A stretch of DNA of 64,000 bases from Thinopyrum elongatum (Eukaryota; Streptophyta; Magnoliopsida; Poales; Poaceae), in assembly GCA_011799875.1 (NCBI GenBank), contig CM022301.1, positions 86,199,667 to 86,263,666 of the forward strand, given 5' to 3'. Below, in pieces: positions 36,769 through 49,290 of the stretch. Numbering within the stretch: the stretch's first letter is position 1; each line of letters starts with the position of its first letter. The position numbers and the translations under genes are program-made. Below the pieces are notes generated by a model. The model searched no databases and was not told the origin of the DNA. It worked only from the letters and a program-made list of their open reading frames with translations.

Positions 36769-37527
36769 ATGGCTAGTTCCTCCTCTATTGCGTGTACCCT
36801 CGAGAATGAGGTTCTTAATTTTAAACAAAGGGGAGGGGAGAATCTAAAAGATGCTTGGTATAGAATTTGCAATGCTCATAATAGATCTATTCGTAAGCAA
36901 TCTACCGTTGTTCTTCTTCGCAGTTTTTATGTGGGCATTACTACTTGGTATAGATTCGTCCTTGATACGATTACCAGTGGAAATTTCTTGATGTGTCCAT
37001 CTTTGGATGCTTTTAATGCTATGGGAGATCTAGTGGGTGCACCACCTCTCATTCTTAATGAAACAATCTTAACTCTTAAGCATGTTATGCAAAGATTAGA
37101 TGCTATTGAAAAGAAGATGATCACCGAAGAACAAATTGAAAATTTGGATAAAAGGATGCATAATCTTGCTAATAAAATTGGGTCAAAAGCGGGAGATGTT
37201 TTTAAATTACTAAGGGAAAAGGAAACCGTAGTTAACAAAAGAATAGAAGAAAGTCCCTCTCGGATTGATAAGTTGGAAGAAATTTTTAGTATCTTAAGTT
37301 CGGCCTTTTCTTCTGTTAAAACTAGTGAAAAAATTCCCGTAAAAATTTGCAAGTCTACTCAAGTCACTAAGAACAAGGGTGCCACTTCTAATAACAACAA
37401 GGAAGATCTTAAAATGATAAGTATTCATCCCAATTTTGTTGAAGTGATGAAAGGCCCTACTTGCAAGAATGAATTTTTCAATCTTATTCCTAGAAGTATT
37501 GTTATTAAAAACATGCATGATAAATAA
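36769..37527 (+). CDS. gag: Gag-like protein of the Athila-type element
   Basis: The ATG at 36769 (MASSSSIACT) opens 252 uninterrupted codons to TAA at 37525. The N-terminal 90 residues (WYRICNAHNR, VLLRSFYVGITTWYRF) resemble the short gag-like proteins of Athila/Sabrina elements. Residues about 95-190 (LKHVMQRLDAIEKKM, IENLDKRMHNL, RIDKLEEIFSIL) are predicted by eye to form coiled coil. No zinc knuckle or protease is visible. The larger frame from 36163 runs through the LTR end and PBS, so its upstream part is not a plausible start. Confidence 0.7.
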   Translation: MASSSSIACTLENEVLNFKQRGGENLKDAWYRICNAHNRSIRKQSTVVLLRSFYVGITTWYRFVLDTITSGNFLMCPSLDAFNAMGDLVGAPPLILNETILTLKHVMQRLDAIEKKMITEEQIENLDKRMHNLANKIGSKAGDVFKLLREKETVVNKRIEESPSRIDKLEEIFSILSSAFSSVKTSEKIPVKICKSTQVTKNKGATSNNNKEDLKMISIHPNFVEVMKGPTCKNEFFNLIPRSIVIKNMHDK

Positions 37528-40074
37528 TTGAAGAATTCTAGTTGTGTGATTGAGGAGTTGAAAACCAAATATGACAATACTTGAATTTATGCATTATGCC
37601 TAGCTAGGGGCATAACACGATAGCGCTTGTTGGGAGGCAACCCAATGAATAAAATTTATTTTTGCTTTTTTTCTTTATGTTCTTGAGTGTTTGCACAATT
37701 ATGCCTCAGTTATGATTGTGATATTTATTTTTTAATTAGTGTTTGTGCCAAGTAAAGCCTTTGGGATAGCTTTGGGTGATAGTTGATTTGATCCTGTTGA
37801 AAAACAGAAACTTTTATGTCAAGTAACAGAATTGTTAAAATTCACAGAAGCTACGAAAAATTCTGAATTTTTTACACAAGATTTATATACAAATTTTCTA
37901 TGTTTTCCTAATTTTTCAGAATTTTTTAGTTAGAGAAGTATGAGTAAAATTCGTTTCTTTTCAGACTGTTCTGTTTTTGACAGATTCTGTTTTCTTTGCA
38001 TTGTGTGCTTATTTTGATGAATCTATGGATTGTATCGGGGGGGTATAAGCCATGGTAAAGTTAGAATACAGTAGGTATAATGCAATAACAAAATATTAAT
38101 GGGTTTTCAACAGTACTTAAAGCAAAGATTGGTTTTCTTATACTAACGGATCCCACGAAGGTTTTGTTAAGTTTTGTGTGATTGAAGTTTTCAAGTTTTG
38201 GGTGAGATCTCGATGGATGAAGGAATAAGGAGTGCAAAGAGCCTAAGCTTGGGGATGCCTATGGCACCCCAAGGTAATATTCAAGGAGAACCAAGCAACT
38301 AAGCTTGGGGATGCCCTGGAAGGCATCCCCTCTTTCTTCTAACAACCATCGGTAATTTTACTTGGAGCTATATTTTTATTCGTCACATATCATGAGTTTT
38401 GCTTGGAGCGTCTTGTATTATATGAGTCTTTATTTGTTTTGATTTTTAGTTTGTCGCAATCAGCCTTGCTGAACACACCTATTTGAGAGAGCCATAATTA
38501 TGCTATGATTTATTAGAACTGCTCTATGTGCTTCACTTAATTTTTTGAGCTATGGAATTGCTCTAGTGCTTCACTTATATCTTTTTGAGCACGGTGTGCT
38601 TTAATTTTTTAAGAAATACTCTCATGCTTCACTTAGATTTATTTGAGAGTTAGTAATTTTTTTGAAGAAATCCTCTCATGCTTCACTTATATTATTTTGA
38701 GAGACGAAAATCTTTATGCTCATGTTCTTCACTTAAATTTGTTTGAGCTTGTCAAAAGCAATTGTAATATATGAAATTAGTCCCAAAGTGATAGATATTC
38801 AAGAGAGATATAATAAAAACTTTCATGAAGATCATTGGACAAAATAAACTTGATTCTTAGTAATAGTTTTGAGATATGATGATAGTAATATATGAGTCAT
38901 GTTGGTGAGTAATTATGCTTTAGTAAGAATATTGGTGTTAAGGTTTGTGATTCCCTATGCAAGCACGAAAGTCAATAGTTATGCAATGAAATTACATCCT
39001 ACTTGTGGTGCATTATTCGGTGTTAATCATGCTTAATGCTCGTTTATGTGAATTTTCGTTTCTTGGTTGGTTGCTTCTCAATCTATTTGCTAGCCTCCAA
39101 TTGTACTAAGTGGGAATACTACTTGTGCATCCAAAATCCTTAAACCCAGTTATGCCATATGAGTCCACCATACCTACCTATATGCGGTATTTCCGTGCCG
39201 TTCTAAGTAAATTTGTATGTGCCAACTCTAATTTTCAAAATGAATTTCCTTTTTGTGTGCCCGTACCGCTCATGAAGCGGCAGGGGGTGGCCAATATTTT
39301 TCCATGCTAGATGTGTTATTCTCAATGTGAGTGTTTATTCACTTGTCATTGCACGAGAGTGTGGCAGTAATAGGGATGCCCAATCCCAAAATGAAAAAGA
39401 AATTTACTTGATGTTGTCAAATAATAAATTCCTTGGAAAGTGTTGGTATGGAAGGCACCCGTGGATATGGCTAGCCATGGATTGTGAAAGAACGGTGGAA
39501 AAAGGAATAAACTTTATTTTATGCTTGGGAACCGCCTATGATGTATCTAGCATGGAAAGTATTGGGAACAACTCGTTCGTTTTCGTTGACGGGAAAAGCG
39601 TGCCTCTCAAAATATTTTATCTCTCAATTTAAGCTTTGAGCTTTGGCACCTCTACAAATCTCTGCTTCCCTCTGCGAAGGGCCTATCTATTTACTTTTAT
39701 GCAAATATTTTTATTTGAGTCTCCATCTTCTCTTATAAAGCACCAACTAGGGAGCACTATGATCATACTTGTGCATTGGATGTAGCTAATATTCGAGTGT
39801 GTTTCATGAATGGATCAATGATTGAGCATGATGGGATAGGATAGCTTTCTTTAGTGTTGATATTTTGAAAGACATGGTTGCTTTTTGATATACTTGAGTA
39901 TTGAAGTCTTCATGTCAATTACAAACTATTGCTTTGAACCATCTAAAAGTCCAAATGCCCATGCTACAAAAGAAAATAATACATGATGAACATATTAGGC
40001 GGCATTCCACATCAAAAATTCTGTTTTTATCATTTACCTACTCGAGGACGAGCAGGAATTAAGCTTGGGGATGC
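37528..40074 (+). other. Non-coding interior of the Athila-type element
   Basis: The region holds no domain. It begins with a GTTGGGAGGCAACCCAA hairpin (37629-37645) and has two AGCTTGGGGATGCC blocks (38246, 38303), echoed by the purine tract at 40061. Short direct repeats built on TGCTTCACTTA and TTTTGAG occur in 38528-38750. 39327-39632 is open but unrecognised. Such pol-free interiors mark non-autonomous copies. Confidence 0.6.
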
Positions 40075-41634
40075 TGATACGTCTCCAACGTATCTATAAT
40101 TTTTGATTGTTCCATGCTGTTATATTATCATTCTTGGATGTTTTACCTTTATTTTATAGCAACTTTATATCATTTTTTGGGACTAACCTATTGACATAGT
40201 GCCCAGTGCCAGTTGCTGTTTTTGCTTGTTTTTTACTTCGCAGAATATCCCTATCAAACGGAGTCCAAACGCAGCGAAACTTTTTGGAGATTTTTTTTGG
40301 ACCAGAAGACAACTTGGGAGCCAAGGAAGCACCAGAGGGGAGGCCCATGGGGCCCACAACCCACCAGGGCACGCCAGAGGCCCCTAGCGCGCCCAGGTGG
40401 GTGGTGGGGCCCATGGAGGTCTCCTCCACCGCCTCTCAGCTCTATAAATTCTTAAGATATTCCAGAAACCCTAGGGGAGCGATCGAAAACACAATTCCAG
40501 CCGCCACAAGTTCCAGAATCACGAGAGCCAATCTAGAGCCCTATTCTGGCACTCTGCCGGAGGGGAACACGATCACGGAGGGGTTCATCATCCTCACTGG
40601 TGCTCCTTCGATGATGCGTGAGTAGTTCACCATAGACCTACGGGTCCGTAGGCAGTAGCTAGAGGGCTTCTTCTCTCTTTTTGATTCTCAATACAATGTT
40701 CTCCTCGTTGTTCTTGGAGATCTATTTGATGTAATGACTTTTTGCGGTGTGTTTGTTGGGATCCGATGAAGTACGAGTTTATGATCAGATCTATCTATGA
40801 ATATTATTTGAATTCTTTGATCTCTTATATGCATGATTGTTATAGCCTTGTATTTCTTCTCCGAATCTTTGGTTTAGTTAGGCTAACTAGATTGATTTTT
40901 CTTGCAATGGGAAGATGTGCTTTGTGATGAGTTCGATCTTGCGGTGTCCTCACCCAGTGACAGAAGGGGTAGCAAGGCACGCATGTATCATTGCTATTAA
41001 GGATAAAACGATGGGGTCTATTCCTACATGAATAGATCTTGTCTACATCATGTCATCGTTCTTATTGCATTACTCCGTTTCTCCATGAACCTAATACACT
41101 AAATGCATGCTGGATAGCGGTCGATGTGTGGAGTAATAGTAGTAGATGCAGGCTGGAGTCGGTCTACTAATCTTGGACGTGATGGCTATATACATGATCA
41201 TTGCCTTGGATATCGTCATAATTATTTTCTCTTCTATCAATTGCCCAATAGTAATTTGTTTACCCACCGTATGCTATTTTCTCGAGAGAAGCCACTAGTG
41301 AATATATTGTTTTCAGATCTATCATCCCAAAAACCCAAAAATACCTTGTCGCACTTTTTCTTTACTTATTTTATTTTGCGTTCTTGCTAGATCTATTTAT
41401 ACAATCTCATACAATTTAATCTATCTTTTTACCGAGGAGGGATTGACAACCCCTCTTACGCGTCGGGTTGCAAGTATTTGTTCTTTGTGTGCAGGTAACG
41501 TTTACATAGTGTTGCTTGGTTATCCTACTGGATTGATAACCTTGGTTTCATAACTGAGGGAAATACTTACCGTAGCTGTGCTGCATCATCCCTTCCTGTT
41601 TGGGGAAATACCGATGCAGTCTCAAGCCACGTCA
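40075..41634 (+). repeat. 3' LTR of the Athila-type element
   Basis: It is highly similar to the 5' LTR; differences are scattered substitutions and a few indels (near 40915, 41310 and 41400). TATA-like CTCTATAAATTC lies at about 40440-40451. Confidence 0.85.
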
Positions 41635-41848
41635 CTGGACATCGAGGAGTCCGAGCGCCTCACGACGAAGAGGGTGGCCGGCGACGCGAAAGCGATCCGG
41701 CTCACGTAGGAGCAGCACAGTGCCGCCTGCCACCTCGTGAGCTTTATCTCATCCTCCTCTGAGCGAAGAGCACGAACAACGACGATGCCCCTCCGACCGC
41801 GGACGCCTTCACGGAGGACAACTAACGCCGCTCTGGTGACCGCCAAGG
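41635..41848. other. GC-rich fragment, origin unknown
   Basis: A GC-rich segment sits between the Athila 3' LTR and the Tat-type LTR. One plus-strand frame reads IEESERLTTKRVAGDAKAIRLT before a stop, which looks like decayed coding sequence, possibly of a retroelement. It does not continue the Copia element on the other side of the Athila insertion. Confidence 0.35.
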
Positions 41849-42564
41849 TGTCGGTGTATAAAGACATGGGTGCCTTAGTACCCTAACTTGTGCACATGCA
41901 GTGGCAGCCTTCCCGACGTCAGGGCTTGTCGAAGGACAACTCTATACAAGACTTGGTTAACAAAACCATGAAGAAGACCTCAAGGCAGATGATCAAGAAG
42001 GTACTAAGTAGTACTAAATATCAAGGCTTTGGTTGCTGGCAAGCTACATACAAGACCCGGCAAGCTCCGTACTGACAAGCTTCCACTACAACTCCACTGC
42101 TCCACCTCAACAACACGCCAGCCGCCTGTCAAGTAGGTGTCGAGCGGGCAGGCTATTTTGTGAGCTCTGTCTGGGCACGTGTCAGCTCGCCGCCAAAGAT
42201 ACAACTTTAATGACACCCATCATGGAGGCGTGTCAAGACAATACGAGGTAGCTGGGAAAACGGCACAGAAGGGGAGACGATTCTTGCCGGCAAGCATCAC
42301 CAGCGTGACACCTCATGGCGCATTTAATGCATTTGTCCTAACCCGCCAGAGTTAGGTATTTGGCACCTGTAGCCACTATTCACCTTGTGTAAAGACTTTT
42401 TTGCCACTATGGTAACCCCTTGATCTATAAAAGGAGGCCCATGGCTACCTTTACAAAGGTCGACACTTTGCTCAATTACACACGTAGCTGCACTTCCCGC
42501 GCACCTTGCCGGCAGGCTGTGCTCCTTGTACTTGTGCTCAAACACAACCAATATATGAAGCAGG
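41849..42564 (+). repeat. Tat-type LTR, truncated by CACTA
   Basis: It starts TGTCGGTGTATAAAGACATG and carries the same promoter block as the LTR at 4914-5820 (GATCTATAAAAGGAGGCCCA, 42423-42442) plus shared GGCGCATTTAATGC. After 716 bases it is cut by the CACTA terminus at 42565. Its remaining part was not found to the right. Confidence 0.75.
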
Positions 42565-43800
42565 CACTACAAAAAAATACACTTCCGTGATGATACGTGT
42601 TTGTCACAGTAGGTCACATTTTCTGTCATGCATGTACATCCATGACGATTTTATGATAGAATCAAGATAGGCATACCTATGCTGTCATAGAAGTGTTCCA
42701 TAACAATACCAAAATTATCATCACGGAAATGTCCACTTCCATGACGATAAATGGCGCATCATGGAAGTTCTTTCGTCAAGGGTAACCGACATGTGGCATC
42801 CACCGTAACGGGTCGCCGTTAAGCTATCGGGTTCCGGTTTGGATCCGATAACCCGTTAACAGCCCGGACCAATGGGGATTTTCCACATGTAAAATTCTCA
42901 ATGGCCAGAGGAACCACGTGTCGGCTCAGCGTTGGGATAGATGTCATCCACTCATTGGACGGGAGGCGCCTATGATAGGTCGACACATGGCACGGCACAA
43001 TAGAGGCCCATTCAGGTGAAAAGGCCGGCCCGTTTGACTTGGTCAAAAGGTAGCGGGCCGGCCCACGGAAAGCCTGTTAACGGCCTGTTCGCATATAGCC
43101 CATTTACAGCCCGCTAACTCACGACCCGTTATGGCCTATCCGAATTGGGCCCAGTAACGTCATCTGGGCCGTCCAATATGATTCTAGCCCGTTGTAACTT
43201 CTGGCCCATGTATGGCCCATGACGTCTTTCGGCCCATACGAGGCCCTTTGTAACTCTGGGCCCATTAAAGTCCCATGGTGAAACTGGCCCACGATGAACA
43301 GTGTATCGCTTTACACCCATTAATGGCCCATTATTCCGTTGGGCCGTTTCCATCCCGTGTTACCTTTCGGCCTTCTAAGGGCCCATTTATTCTTGGGCTC
43401 ATTTCCAGCATTCGGTTACTTACGGTCCGTTACTGGCCTGTTCCGCTTGTGGGCCAAATTCAGCCCGTGGTTACAGTCGGCCCGTTTGTGGCCCGTTAAC
43501 CCGTTGGGCTGTTTTCATAGCGGCATCAAATACGGCCCATTAACGACCCATGATGCCTGTCGATAGAATTAAGCACGTTATACATTTTGGCCTATTAACG
43601 GCCCATTATGGTCGGGCCATAAACACACGATTTCCACTCTAGCCCATTTACGGCCCATGTTGCGGACCATTATTGATTATATGGCCCATCGAGGGCCCAT
43701 GGATCCTACGGCCCGTAGGAGGCCCATGGTCACTACAGTAGGTAGCTGGACCATGGTTACAACGGTCCGTATGTTGCCCATGGTTATTGTGGCCTACTTA
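42565..43800 (-). mobile_element. CACTA terminus and subterminal repeats (right)
   Basis: CACTACAAAAAAATACACTT opens at 42565, followed by GTGATGATACGTG. This is the exact inverted form of the end at 21749, then a subterminal array of GGCCCATTA / GGCCCGTTA / AGCCCG repeats through 43790. It matches 21749-20440 base by base over long stretches. The outer terminus of the element was not found. Confidence 0.82.
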
Positions 43801-45479
43801 TAAAAAATAGGTTATTGTGGCCACTAGAAAAACGCAGAAAAAGAACTGCAGTGACTACAAGCAAACAACTAAACAAGACAATAAGGAAATAAATAAGCAA
43901 GCAACTAATGCTAGGCTATTACGGCTATTACACATATTACATCCACTGGGCATCAAAGTTCGCCACCAGTGCAAATATAGGGAACAAAGCAGCATATCAC
44001 ATACACTGGTTGTCAAAGTTGGCGACCAGTGCAAATAAACGCCACAGCAAAACAAGTCCAGAACTGAAACCACTTTAGAAGAGCTCAAGAAACAATATCC
44101 TAGGTACCCAGCATGCTGGCAAGATGCTTAGCAAGACTATTAACTTTCTCTTGTTTGGCGCTTAAATCCTCCAGCGCTTGCTGTTGCACCAGAAAGTATG
44201 CATCTGAATTATGCAGGGACTTCCTCAGTCCTTCGGCTTCGTGTCGCAGCACATCTGATTGATGTCTTTCAACTTGATGTTGAGACTCAAGAAGACGAAC
44301 TGATTCAGGCAGCGAGTTCGAAGAGCTTGTGCCAGCAGTAGTGGCCAGTAACTCGAACACTACATCAAGACATGACTTTGGGGTTGTCTCACTGTCATCA
44401 AGATAGTTTTTATCAGCTTTCTTGGAGACCAACAGGATGTCTCACTATCTTGAACCTTATCTGCATTACTTCCTTTACCATTGCATAACAGGGTACTCTT
44501 CTCCAATATTTTGTCCGCATTCTAAAAGAGAAACAAGCAGACACATCACAGGTTCACCATGTTGTATATGAAACTCGTTTTGGTAAATCAGTTCAGTAGT
44601 AAAGTGGACAGGATAACAGCATGAAACAAACATATATCTATGTACCATGGTCACTGTATGGTCTATATCATTCTAGTTTTTGTTGCCAAATCAAGATAGA
44701 GACATAGTTCAAATAATATCTGTTTAAGACAAAGCAGCATAGACAGAATATAAGTGTGGGAAACTACACAGCAATAACAACACTTGTAATGTGCATGACA
44801 TGAGAACTTAACTGTTTATTCAATTGAAACTGAAATCAACATAGAGCAAGTTACAACAGCAAACCAGTTAAAGAAACAGGTTTAAAACATACCTGTTGCG
44901 CCATTGGAGTTTCAATTCCATCCTTCAAATTTGAAAATAGTTGGTATGAGTAAATACAGTGATGCAAGAGCAAAGGAGTATGAACCATAGCTACAGAACC
45001 TGACCTGAGAACAATTCTTCTTCTACTTTAAGTGTTGAGTTGGGGTTCAGAGTGGTGGTCCTCGTACTTTGGGCACTGCAGTTGCCTTACTAACTGCTCA
45101 TGTTTGGGTGCTCTGTGGTGGAGACAGTGCTGTGTCAACTGGAACTGGGTTATTATCTGTTGGGGTTGCGGTTAGAAGGGGTGTAGCTGGTTCTCTGTCC
45201 AACTGGGTAGTGGTACAATCTGCGAGAGTCTGGGTTATGTGTGGTGGGGCTGGTTCTTGGGCAAGTACAACCATGGTTCTATCTGCATCGACTGGTAGCA
45301 CTATCTTTTCTGAAGACCATGTTGTTACTCCCTTAGATACTGCCATCACCCCCTCCAATTCAAATGGCTGATAAACAAGAAAAGTAATTGAATGTACATA
45401 CATTGTATGATAGACAGGTGCAATGGATAGTGGGGAATAAAAGAGGGCATGAAATAATTCACATTTATGTTGTCTAACC

Positions 45480-46810
45480 AAACAGGATAGCATGACACAA
45501 TTTCACATATATGATGGCTAACTAAACAGGATAGAAAGACATAATTCAAAATATGATTGCTATATAAACAGGATGACATGATATAACTATATGATGTGTT
45601 TATTAAATAGGTGCCGCCTATGGAAACATGATGGCATGATATAATTCACGGATAAAATGACATAATTCAAAATATGATGACTGTAAACACTAAATAGGAT
45701 GAGATGATATAACTATATGATGTCTTTATTAAATGGGTTGGCATGCCATAATTCAGATAGATGCTGTCTATCTAAACATGATGGCATGATATAATTCAAA
45801 TATATGATTTATATACTAAGCAAGTAAGCAGATGGCAATCGCATATATGATGTAAAAACTAAGCAATGAAAGACAACATATGCATGGTATGAGTAATATA
45901 ACCCTGCCAAGTTTGAGCATAGACCTCAGGGGGGAAATAGGACTGGTCATCTGTCTCTGAATCCTCCTCTGAGGAGCTATTTGTAACCAGCAAGATGTCT
46001 GCTTCAGCAGGTAGCATTGTCTGCTCTGAAGACCTTGTTTTCACTCCAGATACTTCCATCACCGCTTCAAATGGCTGATGCACAGGAAGAGCAGTTGAAT
46101 ATACAAACATTGTCGACAAATTGAATACGTAATACAAAAAAGGATAGCATGATATAATTCACATATATGATGATTGGCTAAACAGCATGGCATTGCATAA
46201 TTCACATATATAATGCCTTGCAACAAGATAGCATTGCATAATTCACATATATAATATCTTGCAACAAGATGGCATTGCATAATTCACATATATGGTAATT
46301 AGACACTAAACAGGTGGCATTCACACAAAGCATGTCTAAACTAAGCAAATGGCATAGCAATGCAAGACACCATACGCACGATATGAGCAACATAACCCTT
46401 CCAAGTTAGAGCATACACCTCAGGGGGGGGGGGGGAATAGGGCTGGTCATTTGTTTCTGAATCCTCCTATGAGGAGCTATCCGTAACCAGCGAGATATGC
46501 GCTTCGTCAGATAGCATAGTCTGCTCTGAAGACCTTGTTTTCACTCCAGATTTTTCCATCACCGTTTCAAATGGCTGATGCACACGAAGAGTAGTTGAAT
46601 GTACTAACATTGTTGACAAATGTAATACGCAATGAAAAAAAGGATGGCATGATATAATTCACATATAAGATGACCGGCTAAGCAGGATAGCATTGCAAAA
46701 TTCACATATATGATGCCTGGCTAAACAAGATGGCGTTGCATAATTCACATATACGATACATAAACTAAATAGATGGCATTCACACAAAGCATGTCTAAAC
46801 TAAGCAGATG
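45480..46810 (-). repeat. Intronic minisatellite (right arm), expanded
   Basis: Units of about 50-60 bases combining GCATGATATAATTCACATAT and ATGATG.CT..CTAAACAGGAT repeat many times, interrupted by two of the acidic exon modules. The equivalent in the left arm is shorter. Confidence 0.65.
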
Positions 46811-47720
46811 ACATATTTGATGTATAAAGTAAGTAATGCAAGGTACCATATGCATGATATGACCGACATCAGCATGCCAAGTTAGAGCGAAGACCTCATG
46901 GGGTAAATAGGAGTGGTCTGCTCCTTCTGAATCCCCCTCAGAACAGTTATCTTCCTCTTGATTACAATATGAAATGGTTGGAGGGGGGGGCTGCCTTTGC
47001 GCCCACCATGGAGTAACGTCTGCATGAAATTTTATTGCCACGCAAAGCTCATCTCTTTTGCTCTACATGTTCAGTTCCATTGTGTACAATAATTGACATG
47101 CATAGGAATAAAACATAGTGAGATTATGTAAGGAGTGCATGCAGAAATCCAGAGTGATGGTAGCAACCTGTGGATAGACCCAAAACCAATGATAGCAGGA
47201 AGATAATGGCTTCAGTTAAAAAATACAGATAATGGCTTCTTTACTGTTTGTTTCCCACCCAACATGAAACTCATAGTAGACACCAGAGATTAACCAGATA
47301 GTAGACAGATACTATTGATTGCGGCCCTGATATGTACCCCACAACCATTTAAAAACTCAAGTTTGAGCATTAGTTTGGAGCTGACTCAGAGTTTAATCGG
47401 TGAATAGGATGATAAAGTAGCACGTCATATTAAGCGATGCATAACGTAAGCAGACACGAAAGAGTGTGACCTCTCTTGCGGACCCGTGTAGTACTCGAGG
47501 TCATCTGCTCAGTTGATGATGGTAATGCAGTTGTCGTGGCTGCCGGTGGCGGGGAAGAAGATCTGAGGCGACGAAAGACAGTCTGGAGGGCGGATCCTTG
47601 CTGTGGTGGACCCTTCTGTCATTGGAGCAGCTGAGCTGGGGTGGATGACGGCGCAGCAGGAGCGGGACAACCACACAAGGTTTTGTTTGACAACTATCTG
47701 TAAGAGAAGTAATTCTGTAA

Positions 47721-48150
47721 GGGCTCGTTTGAATTGGAGATTCTAACAACGCAGGGATAGGAAATACACAGTAATAGGATAGGAATGCATGTGCAAAACA
47801 GAGAATTTAAAATCACAGGATTTCTGTCAATCTGGGTGTTTGGTTCACAGGAATTGGAAGGTCATAGGAATGCAAAGAAGCATGGTCAAATTAAGTCAAA
47901 CCACAAGAAAATGTACAGTTATAATGCTATTATGCTACTATCACTTAGTCTTGTTCTTCATGAATAGGAATTTGAAAAGGAGGGCCAAGTGGATATTAAA
48001 ATTCCTACAGTTTTACTTTGAAAGAGACACTAAAGGAACAAAGCCTATAGTTTTCCTTTGCTCCATTCCTTTGAACCAAATGCATTAAAAGTAGTACCAT
48101 AGGAAACTTTCCAATTCCTATGTTTTTCCTTCACTTTTCCTTTCAACCAC
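47721..48150 (-). mobile_element. Tourist-type MITE (right-arm copy)
   Basis: It starts GGGCTCGTTTGAATTGG after TAA and contains AGGAATGCATGTG and CAGGAATTGGAAG phrases shared with 16058-16439. The other terminus is decayed (about 48147, TTTCAACCA), and the intron next to it carries about 300 bases absent on the left. Confidence 0.55.
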
Positions 48151-49019
48151 TGGCAATTCTAGTAGGCAGGCTTGAACAGGGAAAAGCCTACACTCCAAAA
48201 ATGTTTTTGTGCTACTTGCACTACTTTGGACCTAGGCCACTGCCCTACTAACTCAACTCCCAGGCCCATCTACACATGCACAGCTCAAACGCGCAGAAAT
48301 AAATAATGATGGCTTTTTAGAGAGTCCATCGCGGATAGCTAAGTTGCCTGGTACCTCACTGCTTGTTATATAGGAGAAACTAATCGTATTTCACGTTACT
48401 ACGTGTGCTCAGTGGACAATATATATAACATGTCGAGTAAAAAAGCAATGCAGCAAGTGTACAACCTCTTTGGCGAAGCCATGTCGATCTTAACATCATT
48501 GGATTGGTAGCTGAGGATGCTGCGGCTGATGTGGCAGTCGGAGGAGGGGAAGAAGATCTTAGGCGCCTGGAGATGGAGCCAAGGGTACTGCTCCGCTGTG
48601 ATGGAGTGTTTCGTCGTTGGAGCAGCTCCGGTGAGGTGTACGACGGCGAGGCTGAAGCAGGACAAGAGAGACAACGTTAACCTGAAGTGGTATTCTAATA
48701 GCATCTCCGATAGATGATGTAAAATACATAACCAAAAAGTGCTAGATGTAAAATACATCAGCCGCTCATCTCTGAACTTAACTGTCGAAACTGAATTTTA
48801 CTGTCGAAACTGAATTTTGCTGTTAAAACTGAATTTTACTGTCGAAACTGAACGCACTAGTAGCAGAAAAGCAGTGCACTAATAGTTTTGGGTGCTCGAG
48901 CACTAGTGGTAGAGTAGCAGTGATCTAAATCGGTAGCCGCTCCTTCAGGGACCGTACTACCAGAGAGAAGCCAGGGCAGAGCAGCAGCAGCGCCCAGAGC
49001 AGTCGTGCGTGTGAGAGCC

Positions 49020-49290
49020 GGGGCAGCTGGTTGTGTAGCAGCAGCAGGAGCTCGAGCGAGAGCCGGAGCTGCTGCTCATGCAGGAGCAGCGCGAGCAAGA
49101 GTAGACTAGCAGTGCAAGCAAGAGCAAGAGCAGCAGCGCGAGCAAGAGCCAGAGCAGACCAGGCAGGGGACCGAGAGCAAGAGCAAGAGCAGCAGCGCGA
49201 GCAAGAGCCAGAGTAGACCAGGCAGGGGACCGAGAGCAAGAGCAGAGCAGCAGCGCGAGCGAGAGCCGAAGCAGCAGCAGGGCCAGCGAG
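49020..49290. repeat. GAGCAAGAGCAGCAGCGC degenerate tandem repeat
   Basis: An (AGCAGAGC)-type low-complexity tract contains two copies of an approximately 75-base block that includes CCAGGCAGGGGACCGAGAGC (49157 and 49218). The left-arm counterpart (15320-15480) is shorter. Long frames here are artefacts. Confidence 0.75.

Larger units (their letters stand above)
34961..41634 (+). mobile_element. Non-autonomous Athila-type LTR retrotransposon, near complete
   Basis: Two LTRs (34961-36547, 1587 bp; 40075-41634, 1560 bp) are highly similar over their length and both start TGATACGTCTCC and end CACGTCA. An Athila-type PBS (TGGCGCCGTTGCCGGGGA) follows the first, and a purine-rich AAGCTTGGGGATGC precedes the second. 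The 3.5-kb interior holds one gag-like ORF and no protease, RT or integrase, so it depended on a helper. Flanks are CTTGA and CTGGA, a 5-bp target duplication with one mismatch. The style is that of wheat Sabrina/WHAM-group elements. Confidence 0.87.

Noticed and set aside
37629..37645. GTTGGGAGGCAACCCAA hairpin as a possible terminator or tRNA-like element
   Set aside because: It is a known-looking conserved block of Athila-type elements, too short for a tRNA, and bacterial-type terminators do not apply here.
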